Assembly: GCA_964391195.1 (NCBI GenBank)
Contig: CAYMLG010000013.1
Span: 24,029 to 88,028 of the forward strand
Length of the DNA stretch: 64,000 nt
Direction: 5' to 3'
Source of the DNA: JAAYXE01 sp964391195
GTDB lineage: Bacteria > Chloroflexota > Anaerolineae > Anaerolineales > UBA4823
A program made the position numbers and the translations under genes. Numbering within the stretch: the stretch's first letter is position 1; each line of letters starts with the position of its first letter. Below the pieces are notes generated by a model, which saw only the letters and a list, made by a program, of their open reading frames with translations, had not been told where the DNA came from and did not search any database. Shown in pieces: positions 44,045 to 52,510 of this stretch.

Positions 44045-45223
44045 CTAGATCAATCCGACTTGCTTGCCCACGTTGCGGAAGGTGTCGAGCACCTGGCAAA
44101 GCTGATCATCGGTGTGGGTGGCCATATAGCTTGTCCGCAGGAGTTGGCGACCGGCAGGCACCGCAGGGGAGATGACCGGGTTTACGAAAACGCCGTTTTC
44201 CAGCAGCAGGCGCCAGGTCAGGAAGGTTAGCTGGTCATCCCCGATCACGATGGGGATCACCGGGGTGACAGAATTCCCGGTATCGAAGCCCATGCCCTGC
44301 AGCTCTTTGCGCATAAAGTCGGCGATCTGTCCTAAGCGAGCAATCCGCTCCGGCTCAGTCCGCATCACTTCCAGTGCAGCCAATGCTGCCGCAGTATTGG
44401 CCGGAGGGATGCTGGCGCTGAAAATCAGGGAGCGGGCAAAATGCTTCACATAGTGGATTACGTCTTCATCCCCGGCGATGAACCCCCCCAGAGAAGCGAA
44501 AGACTTGCTGAAGGTGGACATAATTAAATCCACCGAGCCAGTCAGGCTGAAGTGTGCGGCCGATCCTCTGCCTCCGCCGAGCACCCCCATCGCATGGGCA
44601 TCGTCAACCATCAGCCTGGCCCCATATTCTTTGCAGATTGCGGTCAGTTCTGGGAGGGGAGCGATATCTCCCTCCATGCTGAATAAACCGTCTACGATCA
44701 CCAGCCTGCCCTTATCTTCAGGGAGGCCAGACAGCACCCGGCGCAGATCAGCCATGTCGTTGTGCCGGAAGCGCCTGGTCGCTCCGAAACTGAGACGGGC
44801 GCCGTCCACAATGCTGGCGTGGTCATCTTTATCGAGGATGACGAAGTCGCCCCGGCCGACCAGCGCGCTGATCGTGCCTAAGTTCGTCTGCATGCCGGTC
44901 GAGAACACCAGCGCAGCCGGTTTCCCTACCCACTCCGCCAGTTCGCGCTCAAGCTGCTCGTGCAGCTCGAGGTTCCCGTTGAGAAACCGCGAACCGGTGC
45001 AGCTCGTTCCAAAGCGGTGGATGGCATCGATCGCTGCCTGGCGCACTTTAGGGTGGGTGGTGAGCCCCAGATAGTTGTTCGACCCGCACATGATCAGCCG
45101 CCGTCCCTGATAAATGGCTTCGGTGCCTTCGTTATCTGACAGCGCTAAGAAGTACGGATAATATCCCTCGGCGATCGCTTCTCTGGCGAGCGTGAACGAG
45201 TGACACTTGTGAAAAATATCCAT
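44045..45223 (-). CDS. Serine palmitoyltransferase-like alpha-oxoamine synthase
   Basis: A 392-residue PLP enzyme of the KBL/AOS/SPT family. It has GSNNYLGLTTHPKV, GSRFLNGNLELHEQLE, DKDDHASIVDGARLS, VDGLFSMEGD, VDDAHAMGVLG and the PLP-lysine motif STFSKSFASLGG. By my recollection the GYYPYF N-terminus and the whole pattern resemble the serine palmitoyltransferases of sphingolipid-making bacteria more than BioF or Kbl. Such an enzyme would condense serine with an acyl-CoA or acyl-ACP to 3-ketosphinganine. Start ATG 45223 has GAGGGA just upstream and lies 17 bp after the reductase gene; a longer start at 45247 has none. A glycine C-acetyltransferase role is the main alternative, but the neighbour argues against it. 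Confidence 0.83.
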   Translation of the reverse strand: MDIFHKCHSFTLAREAIAEGYYPYFLALSDNEGTEAIYQGRRLIMCGSNNYLGLTTHPKVRQAAIDAIHRFGTSCTGSRFLNGNLELHEQLERELAEWVGKPAALVFSTGMQTNLGTISALVGRGDFVILDKDDHASIVDGARLSFGATRRFRHNDMADLRRVLSGLPEDKGRLVIVDGLFSMEGDIAPLPELTAICKEYGARLMVDDAHAMGVLGGGRGSAAHFSLTGSVDLIMSTFSKSFASLGGFIAGDEDVIHYVKHFARSLIFSASIPPANTAAALAALEVMRTEPERIARLGQIADFMRKELQGMGFDTGNSVTPVIPIVIGDDQLTFLTWRLLLENGVFVNPVISPAVPAGRQLLRTSYMATHTDDQLCQVLDTFRNVGKQVGLI

Positions 45224-45239
45224 AAATCCCTCACATCTT

Positions 45240-46067
45240 TTAACCATGCATGGCTTTGTTCTGAGCTCGATGTACTAGCCAATCCATAATCGGATAAACC
45301 AAAGGCCCAGCGGCATGGCTCAAATAATAGATAAGCTTTGCCTCGAGCCCGGGTAAGATCAGGTAGCGCCGCGCGGCTACACCTCTCAAGATCGCTTCGG
45401 CAACCGTTTCTGCAGAGAGTGTGCCCGCCGTGTTCGTCAGAACTTTCGTTTCCGGTGGTTTATACTGGGTTTCGTAGGCGAGCTGGGGCGTATCTGTGTC
45501 TGGGGGGAATACGATCGATACTCCGATCCCTTTCGGTCTCAGTTCCTGGCGAAGGACGTCGGCGAAACCACGAACAGCGAACTTGGAAGCGCCGTAGGCC
45601 GAATATCCGCAGACCCCAATCAGCCCGGCGAGGGAGGAGATGAGAACAATGTGGCCCGAGCCTCTGGCCAGCATCTCCGGGAGCGCAGCCTTGATGGTGT
45701 ACACCGTACCAAAATAGTTGGCTGCCATCATCCCCTGGAAGACTTCGATAGACAGTTCTTCGACATATCCCGGTCGGGCAGCGCCGGCGCAGGCAATGAT
45801 CACATCCGGGACTCCGGCCTGGCTGCGCATTTCCCCCACAACCCGTGCGGCCTGATCCGGGTCGCTCACATCAGCGGCCGTCCACCCTACGACCTGCTTG
45901 CTGCTCAGCCGCATCCCTTTCAACTCTTCGGCCGCTTCAATCAGGAGCATCTCCCGCCGGGCAGCCAGCCACAGGTGCGCCCCCTGGCAGATCAACAGCC
46001 TGGCTAGAGCTAATCCTATTCCGCTAGAACCACCGGTAATTAAAACATTCTGACCATCAAATCTCAT
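45240..46067 (-). CDS. 3-ketodihydrosphingosine reductase-like SDR
   Basis: A 275-residue short-chain dehydrogenase. It has TGGSSGIGLALA (NADPH), the catalytic Ser of ISSLAGLIGV and the YGASK catalytic pair. FPPDTDTPQLAYE followed by KPPETK closely resembles the PPDTDTP signature of eukaryotic ketodihydrosphingosine reductase (KDSR/TSC10). A hydrophobic C-terminal region may hold it at the membrane. It would reduce the product of the SPT-like enzyme encoded 17 bp downstream. The pair forms a two-gene operon with reductase first. Confidence 0.85.
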   Translation of the reverse strand: MRFDGQNVLITGGSSGIGLALARLLICQGAHLWLAARREMLLIEAAEELKGMRLSSKQVVGWTAADVSDPDQAARVVGEMRSQAGVPDVIIACAGAARPGYVEELSIEVFQGMMAANYFGTVYTIKAALPEMLARGSGHIVLISSLAGLIGVCGYSAYGASKFAVRGFADVLRQELRPKGIGVSIVFPPDTDTPQLAYETQYKPPETKVLTNTAGTLSAETVAEAILRGVAARRYLILPGLEAKLIYYLSHAAGPLVYPIMDWLVHRAQNKAMHG

Positions 46068-46241
46068 AATTCAATCGGAAATCGAGTTTGTGTTATTTTG
46101 TTTGGCTTTGTGGGTCAACTATACCATACACTCGCATCATTTTCTGATGATAGATCCCTATCATCTCCATCCGCTGTCGGGAGATGGAATGCTGAACGTG
46201 GGGAGTGTGTCCGGAAGGCTGTCTGTTCTCGGCAACAAATA

Positions 46242-46276
46242 ACAGCACCCATCCCTTACAGTGGGATGGGCGCTGT
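46242..46276 (-). terminator. Terminator after the GlsB-like gene
   Basis: A 14-bp stem with one mismatch (46242-46255 with 46263-46276) and a 7-nt loop, downstream of the GlsB-like stop on the minus strand, followed by TATTTGTT. A smaller GCCGGT/ACCGGC hairpin lies between it and the gene. Confidence 0.65.
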
Positions 46277-46296
46277 CTGGCCGGTGAGACCGGCGT

Positions 46297-46575
46297 TTAG
46301 TAGGCGCGCCGCCGGGTGATCAAACCGAACAGCAGAGCCAGGATGGCGGAACCGATCACCGCCCATACCAACGGGAAAGGTTGTCCATCGATCACAATGG
46401 GCACCAGTTCTGGCAGCCCGAGCTGGCCGGCGATCCAGGTGCCCAGCCAGGCGCCCACGAAACCCACCAGAATGGACATCAGGCAGCCGCCGAATGAATA
46501 CCCGGCCAGCGCCTGCCCCAGGCTGCCGGCGATGGCAGCGATGACCAATAAGATAAGCAAACCTAGAAGTGACAT
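46297..46575 (-). CDS. GlsB/YeaQ/YmgE family stress-response membrane protein
   Basis: A 92-residue, Gly-rich protein with three transmembrane segments (about residues 3-22, 30-50 and 66-86). The pattern matches the transglycosylase-associated/GlsB family (GFVGAWLGTWIAGQLGLP). Function is not known beyond links to envelope stress. AAAGGAGAAG ribosome-binding site. It is monocistronic. Confidence 0.88.
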   Translation of the reverse strand: MSLLGLLILLVIAAIAGSLGQALAGYSFGGCLMSILVGFVGAWLGTWIAGQLGLPELVPIVIDGQPFPLVWAVIGSAILALLFGLITRRRAY

Positions 46576-46677
46576 AACTTCTCCTTTACCCCCGTTACTA
46601 CACCAGTAATAATAGATACGCGATAAACCGCGGGGCCCTCAGGCCTTGTATTTTAAAATAACCGGATTTCCTTTCGG

Positions 46678-46727
46678 GAGCAATGGGGGGAGTTCCGCTG
46701 CCGGGCGGGGGAATCCCCCCATTGCTC
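46678..46727 (-). terminator. Terminator overlapping the stop of the beta-propeller lipoprotein gene
   Basis: A perfect 14-bp stem (46678-46691 with 46714-46727) with a 22-nt loop. On the minus strand it begins at the stop codon and is followed by the T-rich TTATTTTAAAAT. Confidence 0.65.
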
Positions 46728-48342
46728 AAGATGCGGCTTGTGATTTGGAGAAGCCTGGCTCTTGCGGCGATCTGCAAGCCGCCTCAGGTGGCCTTTTATC
46801 TTGCGGATTCATCCAGACCGGCTCCTCGCGGATAGAGACCTGGTCTGTCACCAGCACAGGGACGAAATCCGGAGCGAAGGCCGCGTATAGGCTGTCCGAG
46901 GTGAAGAAGAACAGGGCGCTCCCATCTGGGGACCAGGTGGGGGAGAAAGCGCCACCGGAGAAGATTTGCCGAGGCTGCTCGTCCAGGCGGCCCACGTATA
47001 CCCCTTTTTCCTCAAAACTCCCCGCCCAGACCCAAAGCGGGCCGGTGGGCGCTGCCACCGGGATGGTGAGCAGGCTGGCGGCGACGCTCACTTCCTCGCC
47101 ATTGGCGGTGTATGCCTGGAGGGAGTCGCCGGAGATGAGGAACAGGCCGGCCGATGCATCCCAGGCTACCCTGCGGCCCAGTTCACCCAGGCGCTGTGGG
47201 GGCCGGCCATCAGTGTGGATGAGATAAGCGCCTGCCTCTTGCTCGGGAAAGCAAAAATCGCCTTCAGCCACGTTGATCAGGACGGTGGCGCTGGAGGGAT
47301 CGAAGGCCAGGTTATAGTCCATGAAAGATCCGGCCCATAAGACCTCGATCTCTCCTGTTTCCATATCCACCAGGCGCAGGTTTTTTGGGCCGCAGTCCGG
47401 GCTCCACGAGTAGATAATCCCCGTGGCAGGGGGGGCCCAACCGAGGAGTTGCTCGGCTGAACTATTCTGAATCGGATAGAGGGTTCGCACACGCGACCCA
47501 TCGGCGGCTGCGGCCCACACCCCTGCCATCACATATCCCGCCCCGGTGCCGAAGGTCTCCGCTCCGGTATGGAAGATCCATTTCCCGTCGGGCGACCAGC
47601 TCGGCTGGTAGCCGTGACTGGGGCCGTCGGTCAGGCGGTCGATGCTGCCATCGTCAAAGTTGTACACGTACAGGTCGGAACTCACTCCATCCTGCATGCC
47701 CATGAACGCCAACCGGCTTCCGTCTGGAGAGAAGACCGGCGGAGAGTAATCGTAGATCGCCCGGTATGCCTCGAAACGATCCTGCCCCGATTCCATGTCC
47801 ATCGGATTGGTATCCGGGGAAAGGCTGGCAACGTGCCCGGCATCGCCTCGCGGGGAATCGAAGAACAACTCTAATCCCACCAACTCGTCCGGCATCATGA
47901 GTGTAACGAACGCGTATCTGTCCCCTCTGGGGGAGATTGATTTTTGCAGGTTGATATTTTTTTCCTCTGTGAGGTGAGTTAACCCGGAGCCATCCGGGTT
48001 TATGGCGTACAGGCCGTTATCGGCCGGGATCAACAGCCAGGGGCCGTTCGACGAAAGCGGAGCTGAAGGAATGGATGGCGGTTCCAGGGTTGGGGCGGAG
48101 GTCGATGTCGGCGGCAGCGGGGTGGGTTCGACCGGCTGCTGAGACGTCTCGGTGGGTGCATGGGTAGGCGGCAGGGTAGGGGTGATAGCCTCCTCCGGGA
48201 CCGGTGTTACTGTCAAGACAATCCTGGTTATCTCTAAAGTGGGGACCGGCGGGCTGACGGGCTGGCCAAATATCTGGCAGGCGACGGTAAGCACGGAGAT
48301 GAGGAGAATTACGACGATGGAAATAACTCTCGGACCTTTCAT
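46726..48342 (-). CDS. Lipoprotein with TolB/PD40-like beta-propeller
   Basis: A 538-residue secreted protein. The signal peptide ends in a lipobox (LTVAC near residue 21), followed by a Thr/Pro-rich linker of about 70 residues. The remaining 430 residues form a beta-propeller with PD40-type blades: FSPDGSRLAF, WSPDGKWIF and WSPDGSALFF. INPDGSGLTHLTEE is another blade edge. Such proteins are surface-anchored binding or scaffold proteins; the ligand is not readable. It is divergent from the pseudokinase gene. Confidence 0.85.
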   Translation of the reverse strand: MKGPRVISIVVILLISVLTVACQIFGQPVSPPVPTLEITRIVLTVTPVPEEAITPTLPPTHAPTETSQQPVEPTPLPPTSTSAPTLEPPSIPSAPLSSNGPWLLIPADNGLYAINPDGSGLTHLTEEKNINLQKSISPRGDRYAFVTLMMPDELVGLELFFDSPRGDAGHVASLSPDTNPMDMESGQDRFEAYRAIYDYSPPVFSPDGSRLAFMGMQDGVSSDLYVYNFDDGSIDRLTDGPSHGYQPSWSPDGKWIFHTGAETFGTGAGYVMAGVWAAAADGSRVRTLYPIQNSSAEQLLGWAPPATGIIYSWSPDCGPKNLRLVDMETGEIEVLWAGSFMDYNLAFDPSSATVLINVAEGDFCFPEQEAGAYLIHTDGRPPQRLGELGRRVAWDASAGLFLISGDSLQAYTANGEEVSVAASLLTIPVAAPTGPLWVWAGSFEEKGVYVGRLDEQPRQIFSGGAFSPTWSPDGSALFFFTSDSLYAAFAPDFVPVLVTDQVSIREEPVWMNPQDKRPPEAACRSPQEPGFSKSQAAS

Positions 48343-48609
48343 AGCGGCACCAAGCCTCCTTTGGACCTTATTCTGTTTTCTTATTCATTCTGATGGATGC
48401 AGTCCGCTCCAACTCGCTGAAGAATCGGTTCTCTCCTCATCTTCCTATATGTAACAAATATTGATGGACTGTAAATCGCAGTATAGCATATTTCGTGTTT
48501 ACTGAGGGGAGTTGTGTGAAGTGGGGAGCGAGAACCGGGTATAATCATCACAATATGCGGGCAATGAAGAGAAATCACTACCCCGTTGTATATTCATAGG
48601 GAGGATGGA

Positions 48610-51600
48610 ATGTTCGAACACCTGGTGGGGCAAACCCTGGATCGTTACCAGATTATCGAAGTGGTCAGCGAGGATGCGCTGGGAACGATCTTTCGGGCTC
48701 ACGATCCTACACTCCAGCGTGATGTCGCCGTCAAGATTATCAACCCGGCAGTGTCCAACCGCCCAGGATTTTCTGAGAGTTTCGTGCAAATTGCCCGCAT
48801 CGGCGCCCGCCTCGATCATCCAAACCTGGTCGAAGTGTATGATTTCCGCGAGGCAAGGTCTTTCCACTACATTGCAATGGAATTTATCCCGGGGGACAAC
48901 CTGAGGCAGTTGCTCAACCAACTACGCCAGTCGGGCCAGTGGGTGCTGTTGAGCGAAAGTGTGCACTTGATCCGCCAGATTGCGCTGGCAATGGAATATG
49001 TCCGCTCGCAGGGCGTGCCGCAGCGCATCCTGCGCCCATCGAAGATCGCCATCAAACCGGTGCAGAGCGACCGGCTGCCTTACCTGCCGGTGCTCACGGA
49101 TTTAGGGCTTGCCCGGTTGATGGAGTTCGGGGTGGGGGATACCCCGCCGGTCGCTCCCGCTTACATTTCCCCGGAGGGCGCTTTAGGCCGCAGCACAGAC
49201 CGGCGCAGCGATGTGTACAGCCTGGGTGTGCTGCTGTTCGAACTCTGCACCGGACAGCTTCCGTTCCCGATCCAGACGCCGGAAGAAGCAGTGCGCTATC
49301 ACACCCGCCAGCCCCTGCCTCCGCCCAGCTCTATCCGCCCCGATTTGCCGGAAGCGCTTGAACAGGTGATCATACGGACTCTGGAGAAGAACCCAGATGC
49401 CCGGTATTCTAGCCCGGCGGCTCTGGCCAATGAACTGGAGAATCTGGCTCCGGTGGCCGCGGCGATCAAAGGCGCTCCTCCGGCGATGGAGAATGCAGTC
49501 AGCTTATTGGTTCCATACAAGGAGAGCCTGGAGACCGACCGTAAACCAGGGCCAAGGCCGGTACCCACGCCTGCGGTGGATGAGACGCAGCCTGACGCTA
49601 CCGTCGCTGCTCAGCCAGGCCGAGAGGCGCCCGGGCGAGGCCCGGCAGGCGGCCCATTGGGCATGGAAGCCTTCCTCGAGAACGCCCAGCTTACGGTTGA
49701 AGCAGGCGGGTCCGTTTCAACCAACCTGGTGATTTCCAACACCGGTTCAGATCCGATCCAGGTGCGAGTGAATGAGGAAGGGATTCCTACCGCCTGGGTT
49801 ACCCTGACCCCGCAGGCGGTGAGAATAGGGCCCGGAGAGAATGCGCAAGTCCGGCTGACAATACGACCACCCAGGGCGCCCCAAAGCCGGGCGGGGCGCT
49901 ATCCGTTTGCGGTCTACGCCCTGGCGCAAGGCAGCAGCCGCCCGATGGAAGTAAAGGCCACGCTGACGGTGGGAGCTTACTTCCAGTTCCGCAGCGAGTT
50001 GACCACGGCCAGGTTGAGAGCCGGAGACCCCGGTCGATTGGCAGTGACCAACCTGGGCAATACCCAGGAGACCTTCACGATCAATTTTCAAGACGCGGAA
50101 GGTAATTTACAGTTCACCCCCCAACAGGCGAAACTGCGCCTGGAAGAAGGCCAGACCGGCCTGGCGGAGTTTCGCGCTCGGCCAACCGTGCCGCGCCTGG
50201 TAGGAGCCGAGGCCATCCACCCTTACCGGGTCCAGGTCGTCTCCCCGCGGGGGGAAACCCAGACCCACAGTGGAGGGATCGCCAGCCGGGCGCTGGTCCC
50301 CATCTGGGCGGTGGGGATCCTGGCCGCGGTGGTGCTGTGTTTCTTGAGTGTGCTCATCGTCATGTTGGGCCGTGAAGAGCTGCAGGCCTCGCGCCAGACC
50401 AGCGCGGTTTACGCCCTGCAGAGCGCCACTGCCCAGGTATTGCTGGATACCGCTGAAGCTGAAACGGCTACAGTCCTGGCGCTCGAATCTGCAAATCAGG
50501 CTACGATAGATGCGGTCACGGCTACCGCCGAGTGGCTGGAGGATGACACGGACGATGACGGATTGTCGAATCGCCAGGAATTGGAGCTGGGCACCCTGGT
50601 GGATAATCCCGACACCGACAACGACGGCTTGCTGGATGGAGATGAGGTCCGGCGAGGTACGGATCCGCTCCGGCCTGATACAGATGGAGATGGCCTGCGG
50701 GATGGGGATGAAGTTGAAGCCGGGTTGGACCCTTTGAATGCTGATACGGATGGCGATGGCATCCTGGACGGGCAGGACCCGAACCCGCTCCAGACATCCA
50801 CGCCGACCCCCGATCAGCAAGCAACACTGGCCTTCTTCCTGACGCAAACGGCGGCCGCCATCCAGGGAACTCAGGCCATTCAAGACGCGCTGGCGCAAAC
50901 GTCCACTGCGGCGGCGCTGACCGCCCAGGCGCAGGGGGCGGCGGCTGGCACGCAAACAGCAGTTGCGATTGCCCAGCAGACCGCCCTGGCGGAGACGTTG
51001 GGGGCGGAAGCCGCCGCTCAAACGGCGACGGCTCAGGCGATAATTGCTCTGACTGCAACTGCCGGCGCACAGCCCCAGAATACTCCCGTTCCGCCCGCTC
51101 CTCAGCTTCAGGGGCGTATCGCTTATATCTATTTGACCAATCGAGGCCTGGCGGTTCAATTTGGGAACCTGCTCGCCGCGCATGGGTTGCAGGTGGATTT
51201 GCTGCCTCAGGATGCGATCCCGACGACCAATATCTCCGGCTATTCGGCGATTGTCGTCGGTCCCGACACGGGCAGCAATGGAGTGTGGGGCGACCCCCAG
51301 GGGACACAGGCCTCACGGCTTTCAGACTCGGGATTGCCAATCTTGGGGATCGGGCAGGGAGGTTATTCTTTGTTCGGGCAGTTTAGTCTGCCGATCGGCT
51401 TCGATCGCGGGATGGAAGTCCGCCTCTCGGAAGTCGCGGCTGTCGATCCGGGCGGGGCCGCATGGTCTGATCCGTATAACATCGCAGTGCCAGACAACCA
51501 GGTGGTCTCCCTGTTCGAAGGCCGGAACAATACAGTTGTGATCATCGTGAACGATCCGGCCGGGCTAATCCTGATCGGAAGGCGCCCGGATGAGGCCACT

Positions 51601-51720
51601 CATTACCCGCTGGTTAGATCAGACCGGTTCCTCTTGTGGGGTTTCAGTGATGGTCCGGATGATATGACCAATGAAGGCCGCCAGGCCTTTATCAATATGG
51701 TTGCCCTTTTGCTGCCATAA
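48610..51720 (+). CDS. Membrane pseudokinase with Ig-like, calcium-repeat and C-terminal amidotransferase-like domains
   Basis: A 1036-residue protein. Residues 10-285 have a bacterial Ser/Thr kinase fold: VAVKII with the beta-3 Lys (K42), TDLGLA in place of DFG, SDVYSLGVLLFEL. But the glycine loop is degenerate (SEDALGTIF), the alpha-C Glu is absent, and HRDLKPSN is QRILRPSK, so the catalytic Asp is Ile. Two Ig-like domains follow (about 355-540), then one transmembrane helix (about 560-586), thrombospondin-3-like DxDxDG repeats (about 645-735), an Ala/Thr/Gln-rich helical stretch (to about 820) and a C-terminal alpha/beta domain (about 833-1036; ILGIGQGGYSLFG) like class I glutamine amidotransferases. 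ATG 48610 has GGGAGG upstream; a TATAAT lies at 48540-48545. Phosphotransfer is unlikely; a scaffold or sensor is plausible. Confidence 0.85.
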   Translation: MFEHLVGQTLDRYQIIEVVSEDALGTIFRAHDPTLQRDVAVKIINPAVSNRPGFSESFVQIARIGARLDHPNLVEVYDFREARSFHYIAMEFIPGDNLRQLLNQLRQSGQWVLLSESVHLIRQIALAMEYVRSQGVPQRILRPSKIAIKPVQSDRLPYLPVLTDLGLARLMEFGVGDTPPVAPAYISPEGALGRSTDRRSDVYSLGVLLFELCTGQLPFPIQTPEEAVRYHTRQPLPPPSSIRPDLPEALEQVIIRTLEKNPDARYSSPAALANELENLAPVAAAIKGAPPAMENAVSLLVPYKESLETDRKPGPRPVPTPAVDETQPDATVAAQPGREAPGRGPAGGPLGMEAFLENAQLTVEAGGSVSTNLVISNTGSDPIQVRVNEEGIPTAWVTLTPQAVRIGPGENAQVRLTIRPPRAPQSRAGRYPFAVYALAQGSSRPMEVKATLTVGAYFQFRSELTTARLRAGDPGRLAVTNLGNTQETFTINFQDAEGNLQFTPQQAKLRLEEGQTGLAEFRARPTVPRLVGAEAIHPYRVQVVSPRGETQTHSGGIASRALVPIWAVGILAAVVLCFLSVLIVMLGREELQASRQTSAVYALQSATAQVLLDTAEAETATVLALESANQATIDAVTATAEWLEDDTDDDGLSNRQELELGTLVDNPDTDNDGLLDGDEVRRGTDPLRPDTDGDGLRDGDEVEAGLDPLNADTDGDGILDGQDPNPLQTSTPTPDQQATLAFFLTQTAAAIQGTQAIQDALAQTSTAAALTAQAQGAAAGTQTAVAIAQQTALAETLGAEAAAQTATAQAIIALTATAGAQPQNTPVPPAPQLQGRIAYIYLTNRGLAVQFGNLLAAHGLQVDLLPQDAIPTTNISGYSAIVVGPDTGSNGVWGDPQGTQASRLSDSGLPILGIGQGGYSLFGQFSLPIGFDRGMEVRLSEVAAVDPGGAAWSDPYNIAVPDNQVVSLFEGRNNTVVIIVNDPAGLILIGRRPDEATHYPLVRSDRFLLWGFSDGPDDMTNEGRQAFINMVALLLP

Positions 51721-51746
51721 CATTGCTCCAGAGAGGAAAGTAAAGC

Positions 51747-52385
51747 ATGGCGAAACGTCTGATCATTGTGGCAGGCAATATCGGCGCCGGAAAAACCTCG
51801 CTTACCGAGCAGTTGGGCGCCCGGCTGGGGTGGCAGACCGCGTATGAATCGGTCGCAGACAACCCTTACCTCTCCGATTTCTATGCCGACATGCGCGCCT
51901 GGTCATTCCACCTGCAGGTCTTTTACCTGGGCCACAGGGCCGAGCAGTACCTGCAGATGGTCTCTTCACCTCAATCCACTGTCCTCGACCGCAGTATCTA
52001 TGAGGACGCTCATATTTTCGCCCGGGCGCTGCATTATATGGGGAATTTGAGCGAACGAGATTATTACTCGTATCGCCGGCTGTTCGATATGGTTGTCTCC
52101 CAGTTGCCCGCCCCCGATCTGCTGATCTATTTGAAGGCGTCTGTGCCCCTGTTGATGGAGCGCATACGCCGGCGGGGGCGGGCAATCGAGCAGGGGATCA
52201 CTGCCGAGTACTTATCCTTGTTAGATACGTTCTACGAGGACTGGTTGCAGACGTTCGATCAGTGCCCGGTGCTGACCATCCGCTCCGATGATCTCGATTT
52301 CGTGCACCAGACTCAGCACCTGGATGTAGTGATCGAGCGCATTCAGTCTAAACTTGCCGGGCGCGAAGAGGTCGTTTTCTCCTGA
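51747..52385 (+). CDS. Deoxynucleoside kinase
   Basis: A 212-residue kinase of the dCK/dGK/dAK family. It has the P-loop VAGNIGAGKTSL, ESVADNPYL near residue 35, the LDRSIYEDAHIF signature near residue 82 and the lid RIRRRGRAIEQ. It salvages purine or pyrimidine deoxynucleosides to monophosphates. It lies 26 bp after the pseudokinase gene with a GAGAGGAAAG site, so it may share that transcript. Confidence 0.92.
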   Translation: MAKRLIIVAGNIGAGKTSLTEQLGARLGWQTAYESVADNPYLSDFYADMRAWSFHLQVFYLGHRAEQYLQMVSSPQSTVLDRSIYEDAHIFARALHYMGNLSERDYYSYRRLFDMVVSQLPAPDLLIYLKASVPLLMERIRRRGRAIEQGITAEYLSLLDTFYEDWLQTFDQCPVLTIRSDDLDFVHQTQHLDVVIERIQSKLAGREEVVFS

Positions 52386-52410
52386 GCGCATGGCCATCCA
52401 TCGATCCCAA

Positions 52411-52450
52411 GAAAGCAAAGCCGGGCAGGAAAATGCCCGGCTTTGCTTTC
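52411..52450. terminator. Bidirectional terminator, 17-bp perfect stem
   Basis: Arms 52411-52427 and 52434-52450 are perfectly complementary around a GGAAAA loop, and lie between the convergent deoxynucleoside kinase and alanine-dehydrogenase-like genes. Confidence 0.9.
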
Positions 52451-52510
52451 TGCTGACAACATTCGCCTGCCCCCGCTTCTCTTTAAACCTGACCGGTGGT
52501 CGCTCCTATA

